From Mucilaginibacter sabulilitoris (GTDB lineage: Bacteria; Bacteroidota; Bacteroidia; Sphingobacteriales; Sphingobacteriaceae), in assembly GCF_034262375.1 (NCBI RefSeq), contig NZ_CP139558.1:1-64000 (forward strand): a stretch of 64,000 nt of DNA, written 5' to 3'. Below are positions 45,057-52,453 of the stretch, piece by piece. The first letter of the stretch is position 1. Each line of letters opens with the position of its first letter. The notes under the pieces were generated by a model. It was not told where the DNA came from. It saw nothing but the letters and a program-made list of their open reading frames with translations, and searched no databases. The translations under genes and the position numbers were made by a program.

Positions 45057-46178
45057 TTATCTTGTCTTTGTTAAAAAATCACCTTTTAAAATGGTGTTTT
45101 TTACTTCAAAATCAGCATCAAAAATGATCATATCGGCGTCAAAGCCTTTTTCGATTTTACCTTTTTTGGTTTGCTTTGCCAGCTCAGCTGGGTATAATGA
45201 TGCCATGTTTACTGCCTCGGCGAGTTCAATACCAACCTTCTTTACACAATTTTCAACGGCCTTAAGCATGGTTAAACATGAACCCGACAGGGTGCCGTCG
45301 GGCATGGTATATCGGTCGCCACGCAGCTCGTGCTGGTAAGCGCCTTCTTTTGTTGAGGTAACCGCGTCGGTTATTAAAAACAGCTTATCACCCAGTTCGC
45401 GTTTTGCCAGCCTTATCATAGCAAAATCAACATGGATACCATCAGCAACAACGCTGGTGTACGGGCGTTCCTCAAAAATTGCAGGAATATAGCCAGGCTC
45501 GCGATGGTGCATCTGCGGCATAGCGTTGTATAAGTGAGTAACTGCCTGTACCGGTTTATTTAAAAAAGATTTCCCTTCGGCATAAGTAGCATTGCTGTGG
45601 CCCGATGAAAGGATAATACCCTGGTTGTATAAATAATCAATCACTTCCTGATCCTGTAACTCTGGGGCAATAGTAATCATCCTGATAACACCGTCAGCTC
45701 GTTCAATCCAGCTTTTTACTTCGGCAAGTGTAGCTTTTTTAATAAACTTTTCGGGGTGTGCACCTTTTTTAGCCGGATTTAAATATGGCCCTTCCAGGTG
45801 CAGGCCCCAAAAAGCGCCCTTACTTTTTGGGCGATAGCTCTTTGCGGCGTCAATTCCGGTTTCAACTATATCATTTGTATTGGTGCCAATGGTGGCAAAT
45901 ACCCCTGTAGTTCCCTGACCAAGCAGGTCGTTTTCCAGTTGCTCCAGCGCTTCAACAGTAGGAGTGCCGGCAAATAGTTTACCGCCGCTGCCATAAATTT
46001 GTAGATCGATAAATCCGGGGGCAAGATAAGCTCCCTGAAGATCTGTTTTTTGAGCATCCTGCGGAATGGCATTTTCCGCAATTACATCAATGATCTGGCC
46101 GCCTGATATTAAAACGGCTTTACCTTCGGTGATCTGGCCACCTGAAATAAGTTTGAGATTGTGAAGCGCTGTTATCAT
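45057..46178 (-). CDS. nagA: N-acetylglucosamine-6-phosphate deacetylase
   Basis: NagA removes acetate from GlcNAc-6-phosphate, feeding amino sugars into glycolysis or wall recycling. The 373-residue amidohydrolase has PGFIDLQIYGSGG near 53-65, where the first metal-site HxH is replaced by Q-I-Y, as in the single-metal E. coli-type enzyme (Q-x-N). Further motifs are GLHLEGPYLNPAKKGAH (about 123-139), SSGHSNATYAEG, THLYNAMPQM, VADGIHVD and LITDAVT. It is located between tsf and pyrH, an unusual place for a catabolic gene. No nagB or transporter gene is adjacent. A REP-like element and the tsf terminator separate it from tsf. Confidence 0.95.
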   Translation of the reverse strand: MITALHNLKLISGGQITEGKAVLISGGQIIDVIAENAIPQDAQKTDLQGAYLAPGFIDLQIYGSGGKLFAGTPTVEALEQLENDLLGQGTTGVFATIGTNTNDIVETGIDAAKSYRPKSKGAFWGLHLEGPYLNPAKKGAHPEKFIKKATLAEVKSWIERADGVIRMITIAPELQDQEVIDYLYNQGIILSSGHSNATYAEGKSFLNKPVQAVTHLYNAMPQMHHREPGYIPAIFEERPYTSVVADGIHVDFAMIRLAKRELGDKLFLITDAVTSTKEGAYQHELRGDRYTMPDGTLSGSCLTMLKAVENCVKKVGIELAEAVNMASLYPAELAKQTKKGKIEKGFDADMIIFDADFEVKNTILKGDFLTKTR

Positions 46179-46226
46179 AGATTGAAATATTTATAACGTC
46201 GTTCTGTTGCGTCCTTTCGGGCAAGG

Positions 46227-46299
46227 TGTCATGCTGAGCCTGTCGAAGCATGGGCGGTCAGGCCTCTATGCGCAATCCTTCGACAAGCTCAGGATGACA
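46227..46299. repeat. REP-like palindromic element, copy D (inverted orientation)
   Basis: Begins TGTCATGCTGAGCCTGTCG and ends CTCAGGATGACA. The interior holds GTCAGGCCTCTATGCGCA. The complete unit is an imperfect palindrome of 73 bp and is in the opposite orientation to copies A-C. Confidence 0.85.
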
Positions 46300-46323
46300 A
46301 GGCCAAAATATTATTGCAAAAAA

Positions 46324-46351
46324 AATCCCTTCCGAATTAACGGAAGGGATT
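46324..46351 (-). terminator. Terminator of the rplM-rpsI-rpsB-tsf operon
   Basis: Perfect 11-bp stem AATCCCTTCCG / CGGAAGGGATT (46324-46334, 46341-46351), 6-nt loop, and on the minus strand a run of T after the stem. It lies 7 bp beyond the tsf stop. Confidence 0.93.
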
Positions 46352-46357
46352 AAATAT

Positions 46358-47209
46358 TTAAGCTCCTAAAGCTACTCGCTTAAAGGCTGTTACTGTTAAA
46401 CCCTTTTCAACAGTGCTCAGGAACTGAGCAACAGATTTTGAAGGATCTTTAACAAACTCCTGGTTTAACAGGGTTGAATCTTTGTAAAATTTGTTCAGTT
46501 TACCTTGAGATATTTTTTCAACCATTTCTTCTGGTTTACCTTCTGCACGGATCTGATCTTTTGCAATTTCAAGCTCACGCTCAACTGTAGTAGCATCAAC
46601 ACCGTCTTTATCAACCGCGATAGGGTTCATAGCTGCAATTTGCATAGCTACGTCTTTACCTGCCTCGTCAGCACCGGCTGGGTTAGCATTTAAAGCAACC
46701 AATACACCTAAACGGAAGTTACCATGTATATAAGCAATAACTTTGTCGCCTTCAACAACTTCATATTTAGATACACCAATTTTTTCGCCGATTTTTCCGG
46801 TTTTATCAATAACAGCCTCACCAATAGTGGTAGTGGTATTATCAGTATCGATAGAAAGAGCGTAAAGCTCTTCGATAGTAGCAGGTTTGTTTTCAACAGC
46901 TTTGTTTGCAATTTCGTTTGCGAAAGCAATAAACTCAGCGTTTTTAGCCACGAAATCAGTTTCGCAGTTAAGCTCGATGATTACACCGGTTTTTCCATCA
47001 GCAGAAGTGCGCGAAATAACAACACCTTCGTTTGACTCCCTGTCTTGGCGGCTTGCAGCAACTTTAGCACCTTTTTTTCTTAAAAAATCGATAGCTGCTT
47101 CAAAATCACCGTTTGTTTCGGTTAATGCTTTTTTGCAATCCATCATACCGGCACCAGTTTGCTGGCGCAATTTGTTAACGTCGGCTGCAGATATTTGTAC
47201 TGTAGACAT
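46358..47209 (-). CDS. tsf: Translation elongation factor Ts
   Basis: EF-Ts exchanges GDP for GTP on EF-Tu. The 283-residue protein starts with a UBA-like domain (about 1-45) containing VNKLRQQTGAGMMDCKKAL, the hallmark of the family. It continues with ELNCETDFVAKN (about 78-89), the TDFV motif that contacts EF-Tu. A dimerisation/coiled-coil region and the final helix follow. It comes after rpsB, separated by a 157-bp repetitive spacer, which is long for a ribosomal operon. A strong terminator directly follows. Confidence 0.98.
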   Translation of the reverse strand: MSTVQISAADVNKLRQQTGAGMMDCKKALTETNGDFEAAIDFLRKKGAKVAASRQDRESNEGVVISRTSADGKTGVIIELNCETDFVAKNAEFIAFANEIANKAVENKPATIEELYALSIDTDNTTTTIGEAVIDKTGKIGEKIGVSKYEVVEGDKVIAYIHGNFRLGVLVALNANPAGADEAGKDVAMQIAAMNPIAVDKDGVDATTVERELEIAKDQIRAEGKPEEMVEKISQGKLNKFYKDSTLLNQEFVKDPSKSVAQFLSTVEKGLTVTAFKRVALGA

Positions 47210-47222
47210 GTTTTTTTGAATT

Positions 47223-47366
47223 TTAAGTTTTGTGTTGTGAGTTGTAAGTTTTGCGCAAAATTAAAGTGCCGTTATAACCTGCAACTATTTTTAATATTAA
47301 AACTATGGGCTGTAAGCTGTAATTACAAGAAACCTTATAACCCACAACTTACAACCCACAACTTAA
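47223..47366. repeat. Word-repeat inverted spacer between rpsB and tsf
   Basis: The left arm repeats GTTGTGAGTTGTAAGTT-type words and the right arm carries ACCCACAACTTACAACCC-type complements. The longest exact inverted match is GTTGTAAGTT (47241-47250) against 47346-47355, with TTAAGTT at both outer ends. Same architecture as the spacers at 3.4, 4.3 and 6.1 kb but with a different word. Confidence 0.7.
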
Positions 47367-48227
47367 TTACTCTTCTGTTTCGGCAGCAGGAGCTTCAGCA
47401 TCGGTTTCGGCAGCAACGTCTGCTACTTCAGCAGTTTTGCGGGCTCTTTTAGCACCTTCAGCTCTGTCGGCAACTTCAGGAGCATCTGCTTTAGCTTTCG
47501 CTACAGCTGCTTCTTTTTCTGCTTCGTCTTCTTTTTCGCGTTTGCGCTCATCTAAACCTTCTTCAATAGCTTTGATGATAATGCTGGTGATCAATGAAAT
47601 TGATTTGGTCGCATCGTCATTTGCCGGAATAGGGAAGTCGATGTTTGAAGGATCAGAGTTGGTATCAACCATAGCAAATGTAGGGATGTTCAACTTTAAA
47701 GCTTCTGAAACCGCGATATGTTCTTTCTTAACGTCGATCAGGAATAATGCTGCAGGTAAACGGTTCAAATCAGAGATACCTCCTAAAAGGGTTTCTAATT
47801 TGATACGCTCACGTTGTATCATCAGTCTTTCTTTTTTAGAAAGGTTGCTGTAAGTACCATCTTTAGTCAGTTTATCGATGTTTGACATCTTTTTGATTGA
47901 CTTACGAACAGTTGCAAAGTTGGTTAACATACCGCCCAACCAACGCTCGGTGATGTAAGGCATGTTTACACTTTTTGCATAATCGGCAACAATATCTTTC
48001 GCTTGTTTCTTTGTAGCTACGAATAATACCTTACGGCCTGATTTTACAATTTGTTTGATAGCTGCAGCAGCTTCTTCAACCTTGGTTAAGGTTTTATTTA
48101 AATCAATAATGTGGATACCGTTGCGCTCCATGAAAATGTACTGTGACATTTTCGGATCCCATTTGCGGGTAAGGTGACCAAAGTGTACACCTGCATCCAG
48201 TAAATCCTGATATGTTGTTCTTGCCAT
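47367..48227 (-). CDS. rpsB: 30S ribosomal protein S2
   Basis: S2 binds the head/body junction of the 30S subunit with S1. The 286-residue protein has the typical N-terminal DLLDAGVHFGHLTRKWDPKM and the ERWLGGMLTNF motif (about 92-102). After about residue 230 it has a long Ala/Glu/Lys-rich charged tail (EKEAAVAKAKAD... to the end). This extension beyond the usual 230-250 residues is common in Bacteroidota S2. It lies 18 bp downstream of rpsI in the rplM operon. Confidence 0.98.
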   Translation of the reverse strand: MARTTYQDLLDAGVHFGHLTRKWDPKMSQYIFMERNGIHIIDLNKTLTKVEEAAAAIKQIVKSGRKVLFVATKKQAKDIVADYAKSVNMPYITERWLGGMLTNFATVRKSIKKMSNIDKLTKDGTYSNLSKKERLMIQRERIKLETLLGGISDLNRLPAALFLIDVKKEHIAVSEALKLNIPTFAMVDTNSDPSNIDFPIPANDDATKSISLITSIIIKAIEEGLDERKREKEDEAEKEAAVAKAKADAPEVADRAEGAKRARKTAEVADVAAETDAEAPAAETEE

Positions 48228-48245
48228 TTTGTTGTCCTCCTTTGA

Positions 48246-48632
48246 TTAACGTTTACTGAATTGGAATCTCTTACGTGCTTTCTTGCGTCCTGGTTTTTTA
48301 CGCTCAACCATACGGTCATCGCGGGTCATGATACCTTTAGCGCGCAGTGAAGGTTTCTTTTCAGGATCAAGTTCAACAATGGCTTTCGCAATAGCTAAAC
48401 GAACGGCTTCTGCCTGTCCTTTTACACCACCACCTGCAACATTTACTTTAACATCAAATTTTCCGGTTGAGCCAGAAACCTCAGTGCTCTGAGTAACGAT
48501 GTATTGTAATGGCAATGTTGGGAAGTACTCTTTGTAATCTTTACCGTTTACGATGATCGCACCATTTCCTTCTGAAAGGTAGATGCGGGCAACGGCTGTT
48601 TTTCTTCTGCCTGAAGTGTTAGTTGTTGGCAT
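48246..48632 (-). CDS. rpsI: 30S ribosomal protein S9
   Basis: S9 is a late-assembling 30S head protein whose basic C-terminal tail reaches the P-site tRNA. The 128-residue length is typical. It starts TNTSGRRKTAVARIYL and has the internal GGGVKGQAEAVRLAIAKAL-like segment. The C-terminal tail RKKPGRKKARKRFQFSKR ends in Lys-Arg, as needed for the P-site contact. It is the second gene of the operon, 25 bp after rplM. Confidence 0.98.
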   Translation of the reverse strand: MPTTNTSGRRKTAVARIYLSEGNGAIIVNGKDYKEYFPTLPLQYIVTQSTEVSGSTGKFDVKVNVAGGGVKGQAEAVRLAIAKAIVELDPEKKPSLRAKGIMTRDDRMVERKKPGRKKARKRFQFSKR

Positions 48633-48657
48633 TTTTTTTCTCCTTTAAAATTAAAAG

Positions 48658-49095
48658 TTAAATGGTTGTTGGGTTTTGTGCTGCATGAGGATGCTCAGAA
48701 CCTGCATATACATACAGGTTACCAAATAATGCTTTACCCAAACGATTTTTAGGTAACATACCACGAACGGCTTTTTCAATTACGCGCTCAGGATGTTTCG
48801 CCATTAACTCCTTAGGAGAAATGAAACGCTGACCACCTGGATAACCAGTATAAGAAACATATTCTTTTTGGCTGAATTTGTTTCCGGTCAACTTTACCTT
48901 GTCTGCATTGATAACTATTACATTATCACCGCAGTCTACGTTCGGGGTGAAATCTGGCTTGGTTTTACCACGGATGATCATTGCGATCTTAGTGGACAAG
49001 CGCCCCAAAATCTCGCCTTGTGCGTCAACAACAACCCATTGTTTGTTAACGGTTTTTTTGTTGGCTGAGACAGTTTTGTAACTTAACGTATTCAC
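48658..49095 (-). CDS. rplM: 50S ribosomal protein L13
   Basis: L13 is an early-assembling 50S protein. The 145-residue protein carries WVVVDAQGEILGRLSTKIA (about 21-39), the YTGYPGG segment (about 81-87) and the RMLPKNRLGK-like motif (here RGMLPKNRLGKALF). It is the first gene of the rplM-rpsI-rpsB-tsf operon. The promoter at 49150-49180 gives a leader of about 45-50 nt, in which CCCG/CGGG (minus strand) could form a short hairpin near 49130-49145; rplM leaders are autoregulatory in some bacteria, which is only a possibility here. Confidence 0.98.
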   Translation of the reverse strand: MNTLSYKTVSANKKTVNKQWVVVDAQGEILGRLSTKIAMIIRGKTKPDFTPNVDCGDNVIVINADKVKLTGNKFSQKEYVSYTGYPGGQRFISPKELMAKHPERVIEKAVRGMLPKNRLGKALFGNLYVYAGSEHPHAAQNPTTI

Positions 49096-49149
49096 TTGCT
49101 TTAAATTAAATTGTTTAAACGTTTATTATACCCCGCATTTTCGGGACTG

Positions 49150-49180
49150 CAAAGATACGCTTATTTGAATTATTTACAAA
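49150..49180 (-). promoter_or_regulatory. Promoter of the rplM-rpsI-rpsB-tsf operon
   Basis: Minus strand: TTTG (49177-49180), exactly 19 bp, then TATCTTTG (49150-49157). This is a perfect match to the Bacteroidota sigma consensus TTTG-N19-TAnnTTTG, 54 bp upstream of the rplM ATG. Confidence 0.85.
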
Positions 49181-49388
49181 TAGTTTTGAGGTTTTTATTA
49201 AAGCCGGGCAGCACAAAATTCAAGATGGCATTTCAGATAGGTTCCGGACATTGACCCCGAAGAGCATTTTAAACCATTAGTTAATGATAACTATACCTTC
49301 AACATTAAAAAATTACTTTTTTATGACTTTTCATTTTGATGTTGGTGGGATAACATTATATTAGCAATAAGTAATAAATTAAACCTAA

Positions 49389-50675
49389 TTGATCATCCTT
49401 ATTTGCAGATGCGCGCTTATAACAGGTTTTGTGATATTAAGTGCCTGCAGGTTGTTTGCCCAAACAGAGGCCAACATTGCAGACTCCTTAGCATCGCAAA
49501 GGGATGCTAATGGCATTTTGAGTGAGTTCTTCAGCGGTAAAAATACTATCGCAGCTCCGGTTGATATGACAAAAGCAGGCAGCTGGTCGGTATTACCATC
49601 CGCAGCCTATAATCCCAGTGTGGGTTTTGCCGTAGGAGCAATTTCATCGGGCGGCAAATATTTTGGCAACCCAGCCAATACAACCCTATCAGTAATTAAT
49701 GCCGGATTTTATATTTCAACCAACAGGCTTTCAACATTTGAATTAAAGCATAACGCGTTTTCATCGCAAAACAAATGGAACCTGCAGGGCACCATACAAA
49801 TTGGTAAAACCATAGCAATGGACAACGGCCTTGGCACCGGCCGCCGAAGCTTTGGCGATGGCGAACTGCGTATGAATAACGAGCAGTTTCCAAACAATCC
49901 TAACGAATACCCCCTGCGATATGTTTATATCAAAGCAAATGAGCGCATATACCGCAAGCTTGCTGATTACCTGTATGCCGGCGCAGGCCTCAGTTTTAAT
50001 TTTTACAGCGGCATTGATGATGGACGCAAAGAGGTACCCATAACCGCCACACATAATTTTAGGTATAGTGTTAAAAACGGCTATTCGCCCAGCGCCTACC
50101 AGGCTAATGGCGTATTGGTGAATTTTCAGTTCAATAACCGCGACCAGCCAAACCGCCCTTTCAGGGGTATTTACGCCGATGTTATTTTAAAAGAAAATGA
50201 AACCTGGCTCGGGAGCGACCGTAAGGCGGTTCAGCTTAAAGTGGAGTTCAGAAAATACTGGAGCCTGTCGTCTACCAATCCCGAAAAAGTATTTGCCATT
50301 TGGCACTGGTCAAACTATCTGCTGAGTGGTTCATTACCCTACCTGGAACTACCTGGTACCGGTAGCGACGCTTATGGCCGTATAGGGCGTGCATTTATAA
50401 TCGGGCGTTTTAAAGGCATGTCATTTGTGTACAATGAGGCCGAATACCGTTTCCCTATTACTGCTAACAAGCTGTTGAGCGGCGTTGCGTTTGCAAATAT
50501 AGAATCGGCCAACAACCAGCGCGATATTAAGTTGTTTAGATACTGGGAGCCAGGAGCCGGGGTAGGGCTCAGGCTATTATTTAATAAATACACGCGCTCA
50601 AACCTGTGTATTGACTATGGTCGGGGCAGTTATGGTTCAAATGGCTTTTTCCTGGGGCTTAATGAGGTATTTTAA
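49389..50675 (+). CDS. Omp85/BamA-TamA-like outer-membrane barrel protein
   Basis: A 428-residue outer-membrane protein with a signal peptide (about 1-25, hydrophobic ALITGFVILSACRLFAQ). It then has a short linker and a beta-barrel with alternating aromatic strands, ending in a C-terminal Phe (NEVF), as expected for Bam recognition. No POTRA domains are present, so it is a barrel-only surface-antigen (D15-like) protein. The segment NNRDQPNRPFRGIYADV resembles the RGF-type region of Omp85 barrels. The TTG at 49389 follows directly after an in-frame stop, and no in-frame ATG precedes the signal peptide, so TTG is the likely start. Function is unknown. Confidence 0.8.
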   Translation: MIILICRCALITGFVILSACRLFAQTEANIADSLASQRDANGILSEFFSGKNTIAAPVDMTKAGSWSVLPSAAYNPSVGFAVGAISSGGKYFGNPANTTLSVINAGFYISTNRLSTFELKHNAFSSQNKWNLQGTIQIGKTIAMDNGLGTGRRSFGDGELRMNNEQFPNNPNEYPLRYVYIKANERIYRKLADYLYAGAGLSFNFYSGIDDGRKEVPITATHNFRYSVKNGYSPSAYQANGVLVNFQFNNRDQPNRPFRGIYADVILKENETWLGSDRKAVQLKVEFRKYWSLSSTNPEKVFAIWHWSNYLLSGSLPYLELPGTGSDAYGRIGRAFIIGRFKGMSFVYNEAEYRFPITANKLLSGVAFANIESANNQRDIKLFRYWEPGAGVGLRLLFNKYTRSNLCIDYGRGSYGSNGFFLGLNEVF

Positions 50676-50766
50676 TTTATTTAATTAACTCAATGCTTTA
50701 TTGTTTAATTAATAATTTATAAATGGTTTCATTTTTGCAGGGTGATACATATCAACCTCAAATGAA

Positions 50767-51450
50767 ATGCAAATTCCATTAACACCTATTTTACTCGGCA
50801 ATCTTATAGAAAAGGGCTTTACTTATATGTTGGCCAACATTGAGACCAAGGATAACAGCGACGCTATAACTACCATACTGGTACCTGTAAGAAAAAAGCC
50901 CGACCTAAACAACCTGCCCCAGGGTTATACTACCTTTTATAAAATTACAGGCGAACCTATGCAGCTGGCCTGCGGCGCCGAGGAAACCAATCCGTTAGTT
51001 GAATATCACACGCTTGACGAAACCATAACCAGTAATGATATTTTTGAAGACAGGTATTTCAGAATGAGTGAAGACTTTTTCAGACAGGTGCTGGACAGTC
51101 TGGAAGATTACGCCGTGGTTACAACTGATAAAAACGGAGATATTAACAGCTGGAATACTGGAGCCGAAAAAGTTCTGGGTTATAAAGAAGAAGAAATTAT
51201 AGGCAGGTGTGCCAAGGTGTTTTTTACGCCGGAGGATATTGCAGCCGGCACCCCGGAAAAAGAGCTAAAAACAGCTTTAACAGATGGACGTGCTATTGAT
51301 GAACGTTACCATATGCGTAAAGATGGGTCGAGATTTTGGGGCAGTGGTCTTGTTTTTCCGTTATTTGATGAGCAGCACACTCACCGTGGGTATACCAAAA
51401 TTATGCGGAACCTCCGCGAACGCGAGCAAGCCGAAGAGCAGGTTTTATGA
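50767..51450 (+). CDS. Orphan PAS-domain protein
   Basis: 227 residues. The first about 95 residues are unrecognised (contains ANIETKDNSDAITTILVPVR). A PAS/PAC unit follows (about 105-222): VLDSLEDYAVVTTDKNGDIN, GAEKVLGYKEEEIIGR, FFTPEDIAAGTPEKEL, MRKDGSRFWGSGLVFP and the PAC end GYTKIMRNLREREQAE. Such PAS units normally continue into a histidine kinase. Here the reading frame stops right after the PAC helix, and a strong terminator follows, so it is a stand-alone sensor or a truncated kinase. No transmembrane segment is seen. The ligand is unknown. Confidence 0.85.
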   Translation: MQIPLTPILLGNLIEKGFTYMLANIETKDNSDAITTILVPVRKKPDLNNLPQGYTTFYKITGEPMQLACGAEETNPLVEYHTLDETITSNDIFEDRYFRMSEDFFRQVLDSLEDYAVVTTDKNGDINSWNTGAEKVLGYKEEEIIGRCAKVFFTPEDIAAGTPEKELKTALTDGRAIDERYHMRKDGSRFWGSGLVFPLFDEQHTHRGYTKIMRNLREREQAEEQVL

Positions 51451-51451
51451 A

Positions 51452-51491
51452 AAAAGAAAGGGATGTAATATAAACTACATCCCTTTCTTTT
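51452..51491. terminator. Bidirectional terminator between PAS protein and SPW protein
   Basis: 16-bp perfect stem AAAAGAAAGGGATGTA / TACATCCCTTTCTTTT (51452-51467, 51476-51491), 8-nt loop, in the 58-bp space between convergent genes. Confidence 0.93.
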
Positions 51492-51508
51492 ATATATCAG
51501 AAGTATTT

Positions 51509-51919
51509 TTATTCTTCAATAATCCCGGCAAGCCCTTTGTCATGATGATGAGGAGCCGGGGTTGAAAATCTTGATCCTTTTGTAAAGGCACCCATTATTA
51601 CCAATAAACCACCTAAAATAACTTGTGGCCAATAGGTTACGTGAGCATAATCATATATCCATGGTGAGCAAAACAGGAATGAACCACCAAATACATCTAA
51701 AAAGAAATGCATCTGCATAGGGAACTGCTTGATAAAACCAAATTGGTGATTGCTGAAAATTGCCATAATAAGCTGAAACCATCCTAAGATCATAGGTAAA
51801 AGCAAAGCCGCACCTATTTTATGACCTTCGAAACCAAACAACCATGGCGATGCTATGAGTACAATAGCAACTACATAATTTAAACCTGCATAAAGTGTTG
51901 GCGAAATAAAACTTTTCAT
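51509..51919 (-). CDS. SPW-repeat membrane protein
   Basis: A 136-residue integral membrane protein with four predicted helices and two copies of the SPW motif: ASPWLFGFEG (about 23-32) and CSPWIYDYAH (about 85-94), each at a helix end. This repeat family is widespread and of unknown function. A promoter TTG-N21-TAACTTTG (51976-52007, minus strand) lies 57 bp upstream. The C-terminus is short and polar with HHH. It converges with the PAS gene. Confidence 0.88.
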   Translation of the reverse strand: MKSFISPTLYAGLNYVVAIVLIASPWLFGFEGHKIGAALLLPMILGWFQLIMAIFSNHQFGFIKQFPMQMHFFLDVFGGSFLFCSPWIYDYAHVTYWPQVILGGLLVIMGAFTKGSRFSTPAPHHHDKGLAGIIEE

Positions 51920-51975
51920 TTTAAGCGAATTGTATAGTTTATCTGTATAAACGTGTATATATCAAAAAAATTTCC

Positions 51976-52007
51976 CAAAGTTAAGCATTATACAGGCAGT
52001 TTGTCAA
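51976..52007 (-). promoter_or_regulatory. Predicted promoter of the SPW-repeat gene
   Basis: Minus strand TTG (52005-52007), 21 bp, TAACTTTG (51976-51983). The remainder of the 51920-52227 gap shows no other clear feature. Confidence 0.55.
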
Positions 52008-52227
52008 TTAAATACGTATAATATATATTTAATTCAGCCACCTTTATTATTAATTAAAAGCCTACCTTTAAGTAATTGCTGCAATAATTGGTCAAAGATA
52101 TAATTTTCAAAAATTAAAGCAATCTTTTCTTCAACAAGCCGGGCTTAAACAATCGCGTCCGCAAACTACTTCACGATAATATCTGCAGCAGGAACATTAT
52201 TCTGTTACACATTAAAAACATAAAACC

Positions 52228-52362
52228 ATGAGCAAGGACAGACAAGCAATAAAAGAAAAAAAGAAACCTGCTTCAGAAGGCAGCAAAAAAGCACCGTCAG
52301 ATTATCAATCGGGCAAAAAAGATGGGGTAAAACCGATTAGCGAACCAGGCAAAAAGAAATAG
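52228..52362 (+). CDS. Small lysine-rich protein, 44 aa
   Basis: ATG at 52228 to TAG at 52360-52362 encodes a 44-residue, highly basic, probably disordered peptide. It begins MSKDRQAIKEKKKPASEG, has SDYQSGKKDGVKP in the middle and ends EPGKKK. I do not recognise a family. Support for it being a gene: a very strong terminator follows 15 bp after the stop, it stands in an otherwise empty region, and its codon use is ordinary. It might bind nucleic acid because of its charge; that is a guess. Confidence 0.55.
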   Translation: MSKDRQAIKEKKKPASEGSKKAPSDYQSGKKDGVKPISEPGKKK

Positions 52363-52377
52363 CCACCATCACGGTAA

Positions 52378-52422
52378 ATCCATAAAAAGCCTTTCATAGT
52401 TTATGAAAGGCTTTTTATGGAT
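52378..52422. terminator. Bidirectional terminator with 21-bp perfect stem
   Basis: Arms 52378-52398 and 52402-52422 are perfect inverted complements (core AAAAAGCCTTTCATA) around a 3-nt loop GTT. It serves the small lysine-rich gene and the convergent M56/TonB gene (stop at 52454). Confidence 0.9.
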
Positions 52423-52453
52423 GTTAGTTTAATTGTTTTAGGTTCCGTTGTTT

